Under the pieces are notes generated by a model. That model was not told the DNA's origin and did not search any database. It worked only from the letters and a program-made list of their open reading frames with translations. Source: Lingula anatina (lineage: Eukaryota > Brachiopoda > Lingulata > Lingulida > Lingulidae). From it: 64,000 nt of DNA. This document shows, piece by piece, positions 1 through 24,500 of the stretch (positions within the stretch are counted from its first letter, which is position 1; each line of letters opens with the position of its first letter). Position numbers and translations under genes: made by a program. The DNA is taken from NCBI RefSeq assembly GCF_001039355.2, contig NW_019774047.1, positions 378,642 through 442,641 on the forward strand, in the 5' to 3' direction.

Positions 1-215
1 AGCCAGAGTTCTGCCTACCTTGGGTCTGTAGAATACATTCTGTACATATAATATTCATGGTATAGGAAATGTACAGTGTTTAAGTAGCCAGAGTTCTGCC
101 TACTTTGGGTCTGTAGAATACATTCTGTACATATAATATTCATGGTTTAGGAAATGTACAGTATTTAAGCTGCCAGAGTTCTGCCTACCTTGGGTCTATA
201 GAATACATTCTGTAC
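1..215. repeat. 85-bp tandem repeat, about 2.5 copies
   Basis: Units beginning GCCAGAGTTCTGCCTAC start near positions 2, 87 and 172, so the period is 85 bp. The copies differ at only a few bases. The array runs off the left edge of the window and lies in the intron or flank downstream of the last visible DHX8 exon. I see no coding content. Confidence 0.9.
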
Positions 216-245
216 ATATAACATGGAGACTATGGTAAGGATCTC

Positions 246-441
246 ATCACTACATCCCAGGTGAACAGACATAATTAACATCTTAGACAACATGGGTTCC
301 ATTGGAAACTCTGCCATCTAGAACATAGATATAAGAAATTATCACTACATCCCAGGTGAACAGACATAATTAACATCTTAGACAACATGGGTTCCATTGG
401 AAATTCTGCCATGATCTAGAACACAGATATAAGAAATTATC
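246..441. repeat. 95-bp tandem repeat, two copies
   Basis: The segment beginning ATCACTACATCCCAGGTG occurs at 246 and again at 341, followed by the same text with small indels. It is non-coding and adjoins the 85-bp array, so the whole left end is locally duplicated intronic DNA. The stretch 442-726 contains nothing I recognise. Confidence 0.9.
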
Positions 442-589
442 CAAGTTTGCAGTCTGTATTTATTGATGTTTTCTCAAGTGTTTCATTGTTTATCTTAAAG
501 ACTGGAAATGAACATTAACAAATACATTACTATGGTTGAATTCAATATTTGATACACAAAAACTAAGAGAGACATCAAGTTTAACACTA

Positions 590-3359
<2,770 letters not shown>

Positions 3360-3420
3360 CTGGAAGATAATAGAGAGGATGCTGGGAGAGCTGTGAATAT
3401 AGCTTTTATACAATACTACA

Positions 3421-3586
3421 CAGGGGCGGATTTAGGCCGTCTTCTGGGTCTTCTGGAAGACGGTCAGATTTTCCAAGTTTACATTGATAGGTATCTATTT
3501 TTTTCTGTCGGTAGACGGTCAAAAATGGAGGATGGTAACAAAGATAATTTGGGAGACTGTCAGAAAAATCTCTGGATCCGCCCCTG
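3421..3586. mobile_element. 166-bp MITE with CAGGGGCGGAT terminal inverted repeats
   Basis: The element starts CAGGGGCGGATTTAG and ends CTGGATCCGCCCCTG, so the ends are inverted repeats. The five bases CTACA flank both sides (3416-3420 and 3587-3591) and look like a target-site duplication. It has no coding capacity. A diverged relative lies at 52673-52813. CAG-starting ends with short duplications suggest a hAT-like non-autonomous element, but the superfamily is an inference. Confidence 0.8.
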
Positions 3587-3644
3587 CTACATGAATATCA
3601 ATAAACCATACAATTCATATACATCAATCAAACAGTAATAATAA

Positions 3645-3645
3645 N
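3645..3645. other. single-base N, probable contig join
   Basis: One isolated N. The DHX8 gene loses its 5' exons exactly here, and the following sequence belongs to a different context (a plus-strand SAP-like exon). Two other lone Ns (7746, 44283) also sit at discontinuities, so I read all three as contig joins. Confidence 0.7.
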
Positions 3646-3777
3646 GAAAAATATCTGATGTTGGTTTAACCTTATGAAAAGCACAATTTCTTTCAATATT
3701 TCATTTCAATTAAAATTATTTTAAATTAATTTTAATAAAAATGGAAATAAATGAAATTTAACAACTTTTCATTTTAG

Positions 3778-3895
3778 CTGGGTAAAGTGAACACAGTGAC
3801 AATTGTGGCTTGGTTGAAAGAAAGAGGCATACCCTGCAAAACTAAAGACAAGAAAGGAGACCTTGTTGATAAAGTGAGATCTATACTGCACCTGG
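3778..3895 (+). CDS. possible exon encoding a SAP-like motif
   Basis: After a TTTTAG acceptor the plus strand stays open and reads LGKVNTVTIVAWLKERGIPC followed by a Lys/Asp-rich turn and GDLVDKVRSIL. The spacing of WLKERGIP and the L-V-KVR helix matches the SAP DNA-binding motif (two short helices). Possible donors are AAA|GTGAGA near 3870 and CTGG|GTGTGT near 3895, so the 3' border is uncertain. I find no neighbouring exons in the contig piece 3646-7745. It could be part of a host gene or of a transposon-derived protein, since SAP motifs occur in both. Confidence 0.45.
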
Positions 3896-4067
3896 GTGTG
3901 TGTACCACCAACTGAACAACTATCTATACAATATTTCAGGAAGCCATGCAGTTTAGTTGCAGATTTTCTAAACATTGCATTTAATCTAGCATTAGCTTTG
4001 TATGATAACAAGGTGGTGTAAAAGATTCCTTAAAACATTGTTCTCTATAAGATGGATTATTTAAATA

Positions 4068-4765
4068 TTTCAAAAATTTTCTTTGACATGCCTGCAATTG
4101 ATTTAAAGATGTTGCTGTTTAATTGTTATTATAAATTTATTTACAGGTTTGGCAGAGATGTCCACTAGTTTAAAAATAAAATATGTTCAGCAAAATGACT
4201 ATCAGAAAAAGTCTCTCTGTAAGCAACATTTATTCTCTTTCAATAAATAATTGATCTTGCAGTAAAACGTAAAATATTATTAATCTGCAGTGTGGTGAAT
4301 ATACTCCTCTATTAACAATCATTTTGCAATAAATCCTCTTCGCTATCATGACATTTACTTATTTACATTATCTTCATATTCATGCACATACAGCTTTTTA
4401 TTTGCTTACACTTGATACATCTTTTGGCCAAAATGGATATTGCCATAAAAAATTCAAATAAAATAACATGCACTGTGCAGTTAATTGTTAATAATGATTA
4501 CATAAATTTATGAACCTCTTTCTTCAATGTCTGACATGATTATGCTGAAATCATCAAACTTATTTAGGACAGTACATGTATACATTTTAATTAGTTATAA
4601 GGATTTTACTTCTTCCTAGTCGGCACATATCCCAATCTAATTTTCTACATATTCTGACAGATAAAATGACTAAATAAGGCTGACCACATAAAATGTTCTT
4701 TGCACAGGAAAATCTTGTTTCTTTGTTTCAGTTCATCTGATATAGAATTCCTTAATAAAATCATG
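4068..4765. repeat. dispersed 0.7-kb duplication (copy 1)
   Basis: This block matches 18634-19355 in the same orientation along its whole length, with scattered substitutions and small indels. Shared stretches include CAGCAAAATGACTATCAGAA and TAAGGCTGACCACATAAAAT. No long open frame is conserved. It follows a possible plus-strand exon in both places. Confidence 0.85.
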
Positions 4766-5660
4766 ATATCAAATATCACAGAGCAAATATACAAAAATAT
4801 TTCACTCACTAACAAAAATCTCACTGCAACTTCCATCACACTATCTAAAAAATGAAAAAAAAAAATGTTAACAAAAGGTGTATAAGAGAAGCACTGCCTC
4901 CACCAATATTGTAAAATTAATGCAACATTGCAAAATACAAACTGGAACCATTGAAAAAGAAGATACAGGAGTTTCTGTAGGTCTTCTTCATTCACAGTCA
5001 GTAGGCTTTGAACATGTGAGAGAATTAAGTGCATCACTCTGGTGGGTGAAAAAAAAAGTAAAATGCCATCTTGACAACAGTGACATGCAATATCATTTTA
5101 AGGCATTTTGTCCATTTTTTACTATAGTTGTTGAAATGTGAAAGAATATGTAAAAACGACTTTGAACCTTTGTTTCTATAATTATATGGTCACCACTAAA
5201 GCATGTAATACAAATTTTGTCTGGAATATTTCCCAAATTTAATTCATTAATTAAAAGGAGTTGTTTGAACTCCCTGCAAGAGGCTAGTTTTCACATCACT
5301 TTTAAATCTTCGACTATATAGGCTCAGTCGTGCTAATTTTCAATTTTTTTTTACATTGTATGCATCTGTCACATTTATAACATTCTTCAAAATATATATA
5401 CAAAACACGAAAATGTTTAGAACCAATTTTTTTATCAACAACAAAGATTCTTTTAATTTAGTAGCAAGCAAGAGGGAAGTTAGATGGATTCTGGGTGAAA
5501 AATCATTGGTAGGGGGAAAGGGTTACGAATAAACACTAATTCTCATTTTAAACCATGCAATGTAAAGGAAACAATACAATAGATTTATTTCGCGTCGGGA
5601 AACATTAGCTTTGCAGCTATTCACAGATCTGACACACACCTTGAAAACGGGTAGTGTACG
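4766..5660. other. no feature recognised
   Basis: AT-rich sequence with homopolymer runs. An 87-codon plus-strand open frame at 4878-5141 has no recognisable motif, and no splice sites support it. The interval ends at the N-bounded repeated segment that starts at 5661. Confidence 0.5.
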
Positions 5661-6376
5661 TGGTCCGATATACTGGTTAATTCAGGATCCTTAGGTGCCG
5701 AGTCTGGTAGTTGGGTAGGCCTGATTTTGGAATTATTTTAAAAAGAGAACAAAAAGCTTTTATGCACTAATGCAAAAGTCTTAGAAAAGATTGGGTAAAA
5801 TTCTGCAAAAAATATCACCTTGAATACATTTTGCAATGTGTAAAGAGTAAGGTTTTAAGTTTTGAAATTTATTATACAAGGTTTGATAATTTTTTCTGTC
5901 CTGCAAATATCAATTTGAAAATGATATACTATTTCTGATCAAATTATGGTTAACATGTTGTAAAAATAGCAAAACAAAAAATATGGTTATAAAACATAAA
6001 TAAATCCAGTTTCTGGAGAAATTATATATATATTATCACATAACAGCCATTGCAGCAGGAGTTCTTGTATCTTAAAACCACAAATTTCCTTTAATCTTCC
6101 AAATTGCCAGCAGATGAAAAAATGACATGAATATGTCAACTATTCACATAAAAACTGTTCAAAAATGTCATCGGGGTAACTATTTATAATCCAAAATTCC
6201 CAAAATCTTTGGAGTCATGCTGGTAGAAAAACTTGTAGCTTGTTTCTTCAAATCATAAACAAAGACAAAAATCATAAAAACCATTACAAAGAGATATACA
6301 ATCATGATCAAAATCAAATTTTATCTAAGTTTATCAGAAGAATCTTCATATTCATCCTCATTGGGAGATAGGGTAA

Positions 6377-16216
<9,840 letters not shown>

Positions 16217-16705
16217 TTAGACCAGCTTTGCTAATTCCTCTACATCCAAACAGTACGAGTACTGACCTCCCGAAAGGATGGCAGAAGTTGACAGTTGTCA
16301 GAGCCACGTGACTTTCAAAAAATAATGCACTATGATGATGCCTTAGATTATTCAACAAATATATGTTTTGGTTTGATTATCAAAATTAAATGCCAACAGA
16401 TGTATCAGTTGAATACATTTTATAATTGATTCCATTATCTTGATAGGCGACACCTTTTGACTAGTTTGCACACTGACTGCCAACTTAAAGTAGTCTTGGT
16501 GATCAATATGTCAATGGTTTTCTGGAAAGAGATGTGGGCATGGAAATTAGTAATGTACATGTACTGTACTGTAATAAAAAGCAAGAAAAAATGGGAGTAC
16601 AAATTCTTCATTTACAATCCAGTGCTAAATAGCACATTTCGTTTCTGGAGAAACATGTCCCATAAGCATAAAGCTAAATGCTCATACACATGTATTGTTA
16701 CTTGT

Positions 16706-16754
16706 ATTACTAGCAAGGAGTTATAACAGTCTGTTATAACTCCTTGATTACTAG
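16706..16754. mobile_element. 33-bp perfect palindrome with 8-bp target duplication
   Basis: The arm CAAGGAGTTATAACAG (16714-16729), one spacer T and the exact reverse complement (16731-16746) are flanked on both sides by ATTACTAG (16706-16713 and 16747-16754). The paralogous site in unit 1 (around 15630-15645) has a single TTACTAG and no palindrome. This fits an insertion that consists of little more than two fused terminal inverted repeats. A related palindrome is at 63695-63728. Confidence 0.75.
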
Positions 16755-17284
16755 TAAACAATCTACACAAACAGGAAACTAACTTTAAAAAAAAAGACTT
16801 ACTAGTAGGCTACTTGTGAGGTTGGTCTGCACACCATCATCATCAAAAAACAATCACTTTCTATTTAAATTTTGTGTTTTGGAGATATCAGCAAAACTTT
16901 GCTCCCACTTCAAAGTAGCAGTGTCAGATTGTGCTGAATATAGCAGTGAGACGAACGAAAATTGGAAATTGTGACCCGAATGTCGATGTTAGTGTTACGG
17001 CAGTATTTTAACTGTCGAGTCTTGTGACCAAGCACTCATATCAGATAAACAAAGGTAGTTCAGTTGTTAAACTTTATGTCATTCTTATAAAGGTTTGCTG
17101 ATGTCAATAATATTCCACAATGACGTAGACTATATCTTGAATATTTGGATCATAATGGTGATGCACATGAGTCACGAGCTCTTTCAAAACAAATACCCCT
17201 AAAAATAGTGGATTTTTCGGGAAATTTTCTACTCGCAGGGGTAGATCAGCATAACAGCGATCAACCAATGAATATTTGACTCAC

Positions 17285-17308
17285 CTGTAATCTCGTGGAG
17301 TTTGACAT
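17285..17308 (-). CDS. duplicate VPS4-like first coding exon
   Basis: Reads MSNSTRLQ then GTGAGT, in phase 0 like the first exon at 16199-16216 (MSKSLQ then GTAAGT). It could act as an alternative first exon joined to the MIT exon at 15464, with its own upstream promoter, or be a non-functional duplicate. Nothing in the sequence decides this. Confidence 0.5.
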
Positions 17309-17352
17309 TTAAACCAGCTTTGGTATTTTTAAAAGTATTATTCGTCTGCTAC

Positions 17353-17781
17353 NNNNNNNNNNNNNNNNNNNNNNNNNNNNNNNNNNNNNNNNNNNNNNNN
17401 NNNNNNNNNNNNNNNNNNNNNNNNNNNNNNNNNNNNNNNNNNNNNNNNNNNNNNNNNNNNNNNNNNNNNNNNNNNNNNNNNNNNNNNNNNNNNNNNNNNN
17501 NNNNNNNNNNNNNNNNNNNNNNNNNNNNNNNNNNNNNNNNNNNNNNNNNNNNNNNNNNNNNNNNNNNNNNNNNNNNNNNNNNNNNNNNNNNNNNNNNNNN
17601 NNNNNNNNNNNNNNNNNNNNNNNNNNNNNNNNNNNNNNNNNNNNNNNNNNNNNNNNNNNNNNNNNNNNNNNNNNNNNNNNNNNNNNNNNNNNNNNNNNNN
17701 NNNNNNNNNNNNNNNNNNNNNNNNNNNNNNNNNNNNNNNNNNNNNNNNNNNNNNNNNNNNNNNNNNNNNNNNNNNNNNNNN
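17353..17781. other. assembly gap (429 N)
   Basis: Unresolved bases. The right side resumes inside a G-rich transposon end, so a repeat caused the break. The two open frames that cross the gap are artefacts. Confidence 0.99.
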
Positions 17782-17971
17782 GGAAAAAAAGGGGGGGGGG
17801 GGGGTTGGGGGGGGGGGGGGGGGTTGATAGACATCCTTTTTGGTGGGAAAAAGGTCCACTCTGGGTAAAATTTGATCTACACGGTATGTACTTGAGGATT
17901 TTATGGTAAAAGATCCACTTTTTCAGAAAACGCCCCCCCCCCCCCTTCTGAAATTGCTGGCTACGGGCCTG
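17782..17971. mobile_element. MITE of the CAGGCCYGTAG family, right part
   Basis: Poly-G after the gap, an AAAGGTCCACTCTGGGTAAA passage, poly-C, then AAATTGCTGGCTACGGGCCTG at the right end. The same layout (terminal CAGGCC-type repeat, inner poly-G and poly-C) occurs at 30017-30209 and 51366-51530. The left end is in the gap. Confidence 0.7.
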
Positions 17972-18320
17972 ATAATATATATATATAATTTATTTATTTA
18001 TATATTTTTTATTTTATTTTATTTTATTTTTTTGCACTTTACATCTGCAAGTACAATGTACTAGTACATAAACGGAAAACAAAAGTTGAGTTTAATGCAA
18101 GTATTTTAAACTACAGTTTACAGACAATTCAAGCCTTTCACTTATTCATTCATTTTCAACATACATGTAGAGCAAAGTACATGTAAATTAACCAGCTAGC
18201 ATCGACTGTGAAAATTTTAGACCACATCATTTTAGTACATCATATCCAATAAGTAAAATGCAGGCCAGGAACCAGCATGACGGTGGACCCTGGGAGTTGT
18301 ACTTCTCTTGTCCTCCACAG

Positions 18321-18409
18321 ATGAAGGAGTTGTGTGCTGTTACAGTGTCTGTGACACAGCAGGCTTCAGCCACAGTCTCCAGACAGCTGCCACAGATTCT
18401 TAAATGCAG
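18321..18409 (+). CDS. possible plus-strand exon, unknown product
   Basis: Bounded by CTCCACAG and AG|GTGAAT, this 89-base segment reads MKELCAVTVSVTQQASATVS and then RQLPQILKCR without a stop. Its GC content is above the surroundings. I do not recognise the protein. It stands about 230 bases before the second copy of the dispersed 0.7-kb block, as the SAP-like exon stands before the first copy, so both may be exons of related genes. Confidence 0.35.
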
Positions 18410-18633
18410 GTGAATATTGTATTGTCACTTAATTATGAATATATAAATAAATACATGATTAATAAAACTGGATAAATTTCTTAGTATGAGTTGATATTAT
18501 TGAGTGAATGAATACATGTTTAAATAAATAAATAAATAGATTGATGAAAGAATAATCAGAAATGTAAATTCTTTAATATTAAACTTTTTATATTATTTAT
18601 AAAAGGACTGGAAATAGTTTTAATTTTTTATTT

Positions 18634-19355
18634 CAAAATTCCCTTTGACATGCCTCTAATTTATTTAAAGGTGTTGCTATTTATTATTAGAAATTTATTT
18701 TTAGGATTGGCATAACGTGTACTAGTTTGAAAATAAAATATGTCCAGCAAAATGACTATCAGAAAAAGTTTCTCTGTAAGCAACATTTATTCTCTTTCAA
18801 TAAATTATTAATTAATCTTACAGTAAAATGTAAAATATTATAAAGCTGCAGTGTGGTGAATATACTCCTTTATTAACAATCATTTTGCAATAAATCCTCT
18901 CCGCTATCATGACATTTACTTATCTACATTATCTTCATATTCATGCACTTACAGCTTTACATTTGCTTACGCTTGATGCATCTTTTGGCCCAAATGGATA
19001 TTGCCATCAAAAGATCTCAAATAAATTAAATGGTACTATGCAGTTGTTAATAAATACAGCTGCACAATTCCACTTCATGATTTAATCAGTTTAAAACATA
19101 ATATATGGATGTCTTCCTTTAAGGTCTGACATTATTTTGCTGAAATCATCAAACTTAACTAGGACGGTATGCATCATAATTAGCTAAGGATTTTGCTTCC
19201 TTCTAATCAGTTTTTTTAATATCCCAAAACCTAATCTTCTACAGACTCTGACCCCTTAAATGACTAAATAAGGCTGACCACATAAAATTATTCTTCGCAC
19301 TTGCAATCATGTTGCTTTGTTTCAGTTTATCTGACATAGAATTCCTAAGCAAAAT
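18634..19355. repeat. dispersed 0.7-kb duplication (copy 2)
   Basis: Partner of 4068-4765 in the same orientation. It lies beyond the 3' end of MROH1. No coding frame is shared between the copies. Confidence 0.85.
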
Positions 19356-20388
19356 AATTTTTTAACATAAATACTTTTCACCTTGATAAATTAACAATAA
19401 TTAAGCTAACTTTTATATGTGCACTCCACATTAAAGTAAATAACCAAACCCTGCTTAATTCCCTTGAAAAATAAGTAAGAAAAGGACAATATTTCAGTCA
19501 ACTTCTGGATAACCCTTTCTTAGTCTTTGCACAGTTTCATCTTTTGGTTTTCTTGCTTATGCACACAATACAATATTTCCATGTTATTATCACAGCAAAC
19601 AACTACCTTATAATTTAAACAACTGTGCATACATTTCCAAATCAACCTTTTTTTAATTCGAGCCACAATGATTAAAATTTTCAGCAGTATGAAGAACATC
19701 GTAGTGACTGCATATATTTAAATCATATATATTATGAACAAGGGTCAGTTTCATCATGATTGAATTTAAAGTTCAAGCCCCACTGATATGCTTTTTTGTC
19801 CCATTGAGGCTGTACTTTTGTTTAGATCCAATAATTAACTTGAAACCTTCAAGGTCTTGCCAATGATGCCTGTTTGTATGTTAATTAATATAAGGGCAGG
19901 GCACATGTGCAGGAATTCCCTTACAGATAGACATTATGCAATGGAATGCTTTATTTGAATGTTTTAAGTCCTCTTAACTCTCTTTGGTCTGCAGCATGTG
20001 CACATGATGGTTTGCTTTATAACTAGAGAAAAAAATAAAGAAAACATCAATTTAAACATAGTCACAATGATTAATCTATTCTCCCAACAATATATTGCTT
20101 TCAAATACATGTATAGTACCTTTTACAATGCCAAAAAGGTTCACAAGCTAAGCACATCTATATATTTTAGGCAATTATTAAATCCTGACTTTACTCCTAT
20201 GAAAACTGTTATATGTAAACTGCCATATTAGACTACTGACCAGTACACAAACCCTCCTTGTCTACGGTCATTTTTCAACTTTCAATCACATTCTGTTTTT
20301 TTCAACATGTAACGTTCACATTTTCTCAACAGAGGGTGCCACTGCCTTTCATACTCACATCACATTATTCTCCACTGACATCTCATGA
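19356..20388. other. MROH1 3' flank, no other feature recognised
   Basis: AT-rich sequence downstream of the MROH1 stop codon, presumably including its 3' UTR. A 77-codon plus-strand frame at 19998-20231 has no motif. No AATAAA on the minus strand stands out enough to mark the transcript end. Confidence 0.5.
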
Positions 20389-21553
20389 TCAGTAATCGTA
20401 CAGCCAGCTCATAGCTTCTGCTGCCTTACTACGCACAGAGGGGGAGGAGTCCTTTAGTAACAGAATGAGAGCTGAAAACAAATACAGTCATGACTTAAAA
20501 AAAAAACTTCAGTTTTTCATATGGGAAGGGAACTTAATTTTTATACATGAGTGACCCTAAAGAATTCTTCAAACACTTTAAAAACTTACAGGTTATTTAA
20601 GTCAAGAATATTTTTTAAAGTCTTTAAAAGCACTAACTAAAGATAATATTGAATTTAATTTCAAAATTGATAACACTATGCTCCTACCTCCGCACACATG
20701 TTCTTTGCTCACAAGAGTATGTTTATCTTTGCTCAAGTTGCCCATAAGGAAACCTAGAAATATAATGAGCAATAAATGGTACATCCATGTTTAAAAATAC
20801 TCTTCAATGAATGTGCTTGTAACAATACTATAGAAATACTAAAGAAAACTTCAGTACTTTTTCACAATATCAATTCATCCTGTACGAAGCAAAGGTGAGA
20901 ATGACCAAATGCATGAAAGAGAAAACTTTATATAACCACCGGGAATGGTGCTGTAAGTACATGCTTTAGAAACAAGACTTTGCCTGAAAAAGTATTTCTT
21001 GATCCGTTACCGACTTGTTAAAGCTTCATTTTCCTAAATAACTGATATTTACCCGCAAACATAGCAGCATTGCACTTTATCTCTGGCCACTGACTCTTAA
21101 AGAAGGACACACAACCCATGACATAAAAGTTCACCTTATCGGGGATGTCTTTGATCTGAAAATGATCATTTTGATATTCAATATATATTATGTGCACTCT
21201 CCACAAAAAGGGGTTTGAAATACCCTAAATTGACTGAAACAATTTTTGGTGTATTCACCATTTATCAGGTTTAAGTGGTTTAAAAATATTTATTGTTATT
21301 AAAAAATCAAATCTTTCCCTTAACAGTTTTGACAACGCTTCACAGTCAAAACTGTCATGAAAGGGTATAATTTTTCATGTTTTGACTAATAACTGGATAC
21401 CAGTTGTTTCCAGGTAAATTAAAATGGTTAGCTGCTTTTCTTTTAAATTCAGTGACAAATCATTAATTATCAAATCTTCATCAAGTTAATAATTTTTAGC
21501 TGTTTTAAGATATGTATAGATATAACATTTATTATTATTATTATTTTATTATT

Positions 21554-21584
<31 letters not shown>

Positions 21585-24500
21585 TGTCTAAAAGGCACAA
21601 TTTAACCAGGAAACAAAACTCTGCAGAGTAGAAAAGATTTTGTAAAATGCATTGCAGTGAACTTAAATTTTTCAAACCTAATTGTCTTCATATACTCACG
21701 ATAATCTTGGACAGGTCATTCATGAATTCACCATAGTGCAAGCGAGCATCTTCGAGAAGATGTTTCTGGAACATGCCATTGATAGCAGTAGACCCCATCA
21801 GAGGGCCTAGCAGTCGTAGAGCAAACTTGCAGGACTGAAACCGCAATGACCTCTTACAGTTAGCATCACATGTCTACATTTAAATTTCAATTATTTTCTT
21901 AGTGTGTAAATCTACAGGAAGAGAGGGCAATACATAAGTACACGCATTAACTAAAGTGGGTTACACTTTTACAGTAGGCAAAATATAATTGTTCTCTTGA
22001 CTTACAAACATATTAAAGCATAGTATAATAACTATAACTATAATATATATATCAGATTTTAAAGGTACAAGTAGATACATATAATCATGGTACTTCATAT
22101 ATGATCACATGGTGTAGGCATAGTATCATCTGAGTTAAACATTTAAACAAGTTTCTTCACACAATCTGTATCCACAAAAGATTATGTGCTATAGGATTAT
22201 CATATGAAATGTATATGATGTGTAAATTACTATCAAAAGCTTGCAAAGGTTAATTTTTTTCCTATTAACAAATCCACACAGGATTTGGACTGATAACAAA
22301 TGTTAACCTCCAAACTTTGATTCCTTGACTAGTTTATAAATGATGTACCTTCTGCACTTGTTCCTCTGGGTCGTTCAAATGGAGGAGAAGACTGACAAAG
22401 TTGGTGTGAATCTGCTCGAGGAAAGGTGCTCTAGAAGGACCATCTCCAAATTTGGAAAGATTACCAAATAAGGTAAATGCAGCTGCTCTCACAGCCTCTT
22501 TGTCCTTCAAAAAAAGTAAATATTAACATAAACATATATTACTTGAGACGTTGCAATATTTATTGGACACGTTCATAAGTCAGAAGCTATTCGAACAATT
22601 AATGAAAAACTTTTCAAAACATGCCCTTATTTTCAGTGAAATTTAGATATGTAACGCTCATCTGAGCAGCTGAAAAATATGATTTACTGATAAAACAAAC
22701 CTTTTCAAAGCAAGGTCGAATCTTCAGTGAGATATTGATCAGTATGGCTCGTATATGACTCTCATTGATCTGCTCCAGCAGTTTTGACAGCCCCTCCATT
22801 GCCTCCAGTGTGATGTCATCATCTATATCATCCTTGTCATCCATTCCTGCCATCATGGCCGACAACACCGTGGTTGAAAACTTTTGAACCTTGATAACAG
22901 AAAAATATATTAAGATATCTGAAGAAAATACTGGAGGGAAAAATAAACAAATCCACAGAAATTTTTGTTAACAATGACAATCATAAATGCTGGATAGTGC
23001 TATCCTTTGGATAATGTTGTCCACTGAAGAAAATCTATATCCTTTGAACGGTTAATTTAAAGAGGGTAAAGTTATGCTCCCCAAATACTAGATCATTTTT
23101 TGGCCTCTGATATTGGTCTTTAGTGGTAAGAAATCATCCATAGGACAGTGTTATCCAGCATTTATGACACCAGGTCCTGGTCCATCCACTTAAATTTACA
23201 AAATTATCTTGATAGAAAAATTCACACCAGTTTACATTTTAAACTTTTTAATTCTCAAAAAGTATTGAGCATAATCAGTCTGTGACATCAACTTTAGCCC
23301 CACATCAAATGCAAGTAACAATAAATTCAGGCCAGTACAATTTAATAAAACTGCTCAGTTTCTGGCCACCGTTTCTGCTTTGGATCGAAGATTCTTAGAT
23401 CCAGGTGTCTCAAATGACCAGTAACCTAAAATGATTTTGGCACAGACTGTAATCATCAAACAAGTATCTCATTTTTGTACCTGCTCAGAGCCGACACTGG
23501 ACACATTTCCCAGACCTCTTATACAGACCATCCTGACTTTGTGGTTCGAGTCCACAAGTCTTCCCAGTAAGCTGTTCATCAGAAGTTCCACTAAGGTGAG
23601 ATCACCCGCACAACGTTGCTGTATTAGCTGGAAAGTGCAATCATCAGAACTGATGAGTTCAGACACTTCATAAAACAATTCTTACAGTCACCCATTTTAA
23701 TTTCATCATCTAAAATTGCATTATCAATCTGTTAGTGTCTGTGCATACACTTTTTTCAGCATTTTACACATGGCTTGAATAACTTTTGTACAAAAAGAGA
23801 GTGCTTTATGTCTCAGCAGAGAAAGCTACAGCCCTATTCTCTATAAATGTGTGTATGCGAGTGGGTTAGTTTGAGTGTGTGAGAGAGAGAGAGGGCATTC
23901 TACACATCAGCATAGAAAGCTACAGCCCCTATCCTCTATGAATGTGTGTGTATGAGAGTGTGTTAGTTTGAGTGAGAGAAAGAGAGAAGGCATTCTATAC
24001 CTCAGCACAGAAAGCTACAGCCCCTATCCTCTGTGGGTCATAGAGACTGGTGAACACTGGGGTCAGACAGGAGACTAGCTTGGCCACACACTCCCCCTGG
24101 TGAGTACACACAGACCTGGAAGGAAAATAAATGGTTTTTACAAAGTCAGCTCTTAAGAATAAATTCAACACAATTAATATATATATTTGGTTCAGAAGGC
24201 TTCTTGGCCAGTTCAATAAGAACTACAATATTTTTATAATACACAATATCATATACATGTAGGAGGTACATGAAAAAACCTTCTGACTGAAGATGTCCAT
24301 CACAAAAGAAGGTAATAGCCTGTACTTGAATGAAATATACCTTTTCCATCTTTCTCAACATTTTACCTCTATAATTGTACTTCAGAATGATAAAAAATTA
24401 CTGCAATGCTGACTGAGACAAATTTAATAACTTAATCTTCGCAAATCTATTTGCATAAACAGTAACATCCTATAATATTAACAGTAATATCCTATAAATT

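Larger units (their letters stand above)
16480..17320. repeat. tandem duplication of the VPS4-like 5' end, unit 2
   Basis: Repeats unit 1 but keeps only about 40 bases of exon 2 (near 16481-16521), changed and followed by unrelated sequence, so this exon copy is truncated. It also carries its own first-exon copy at 17285-17308 and a palindromic insertion at 16714-16746 that unit 1 lacks. Confidence 0.85.

Noticed and set aside
4878-5141. 87-codon plus-strand open frame
   Set aside because: No motif, no supporting splice sites, and the matching minus strand is equally open.
17302-17868. Three open frames crossing the run of N
   Set aside because: Their length comes from unknown bases; the readable ends are poly-G of a MITE.
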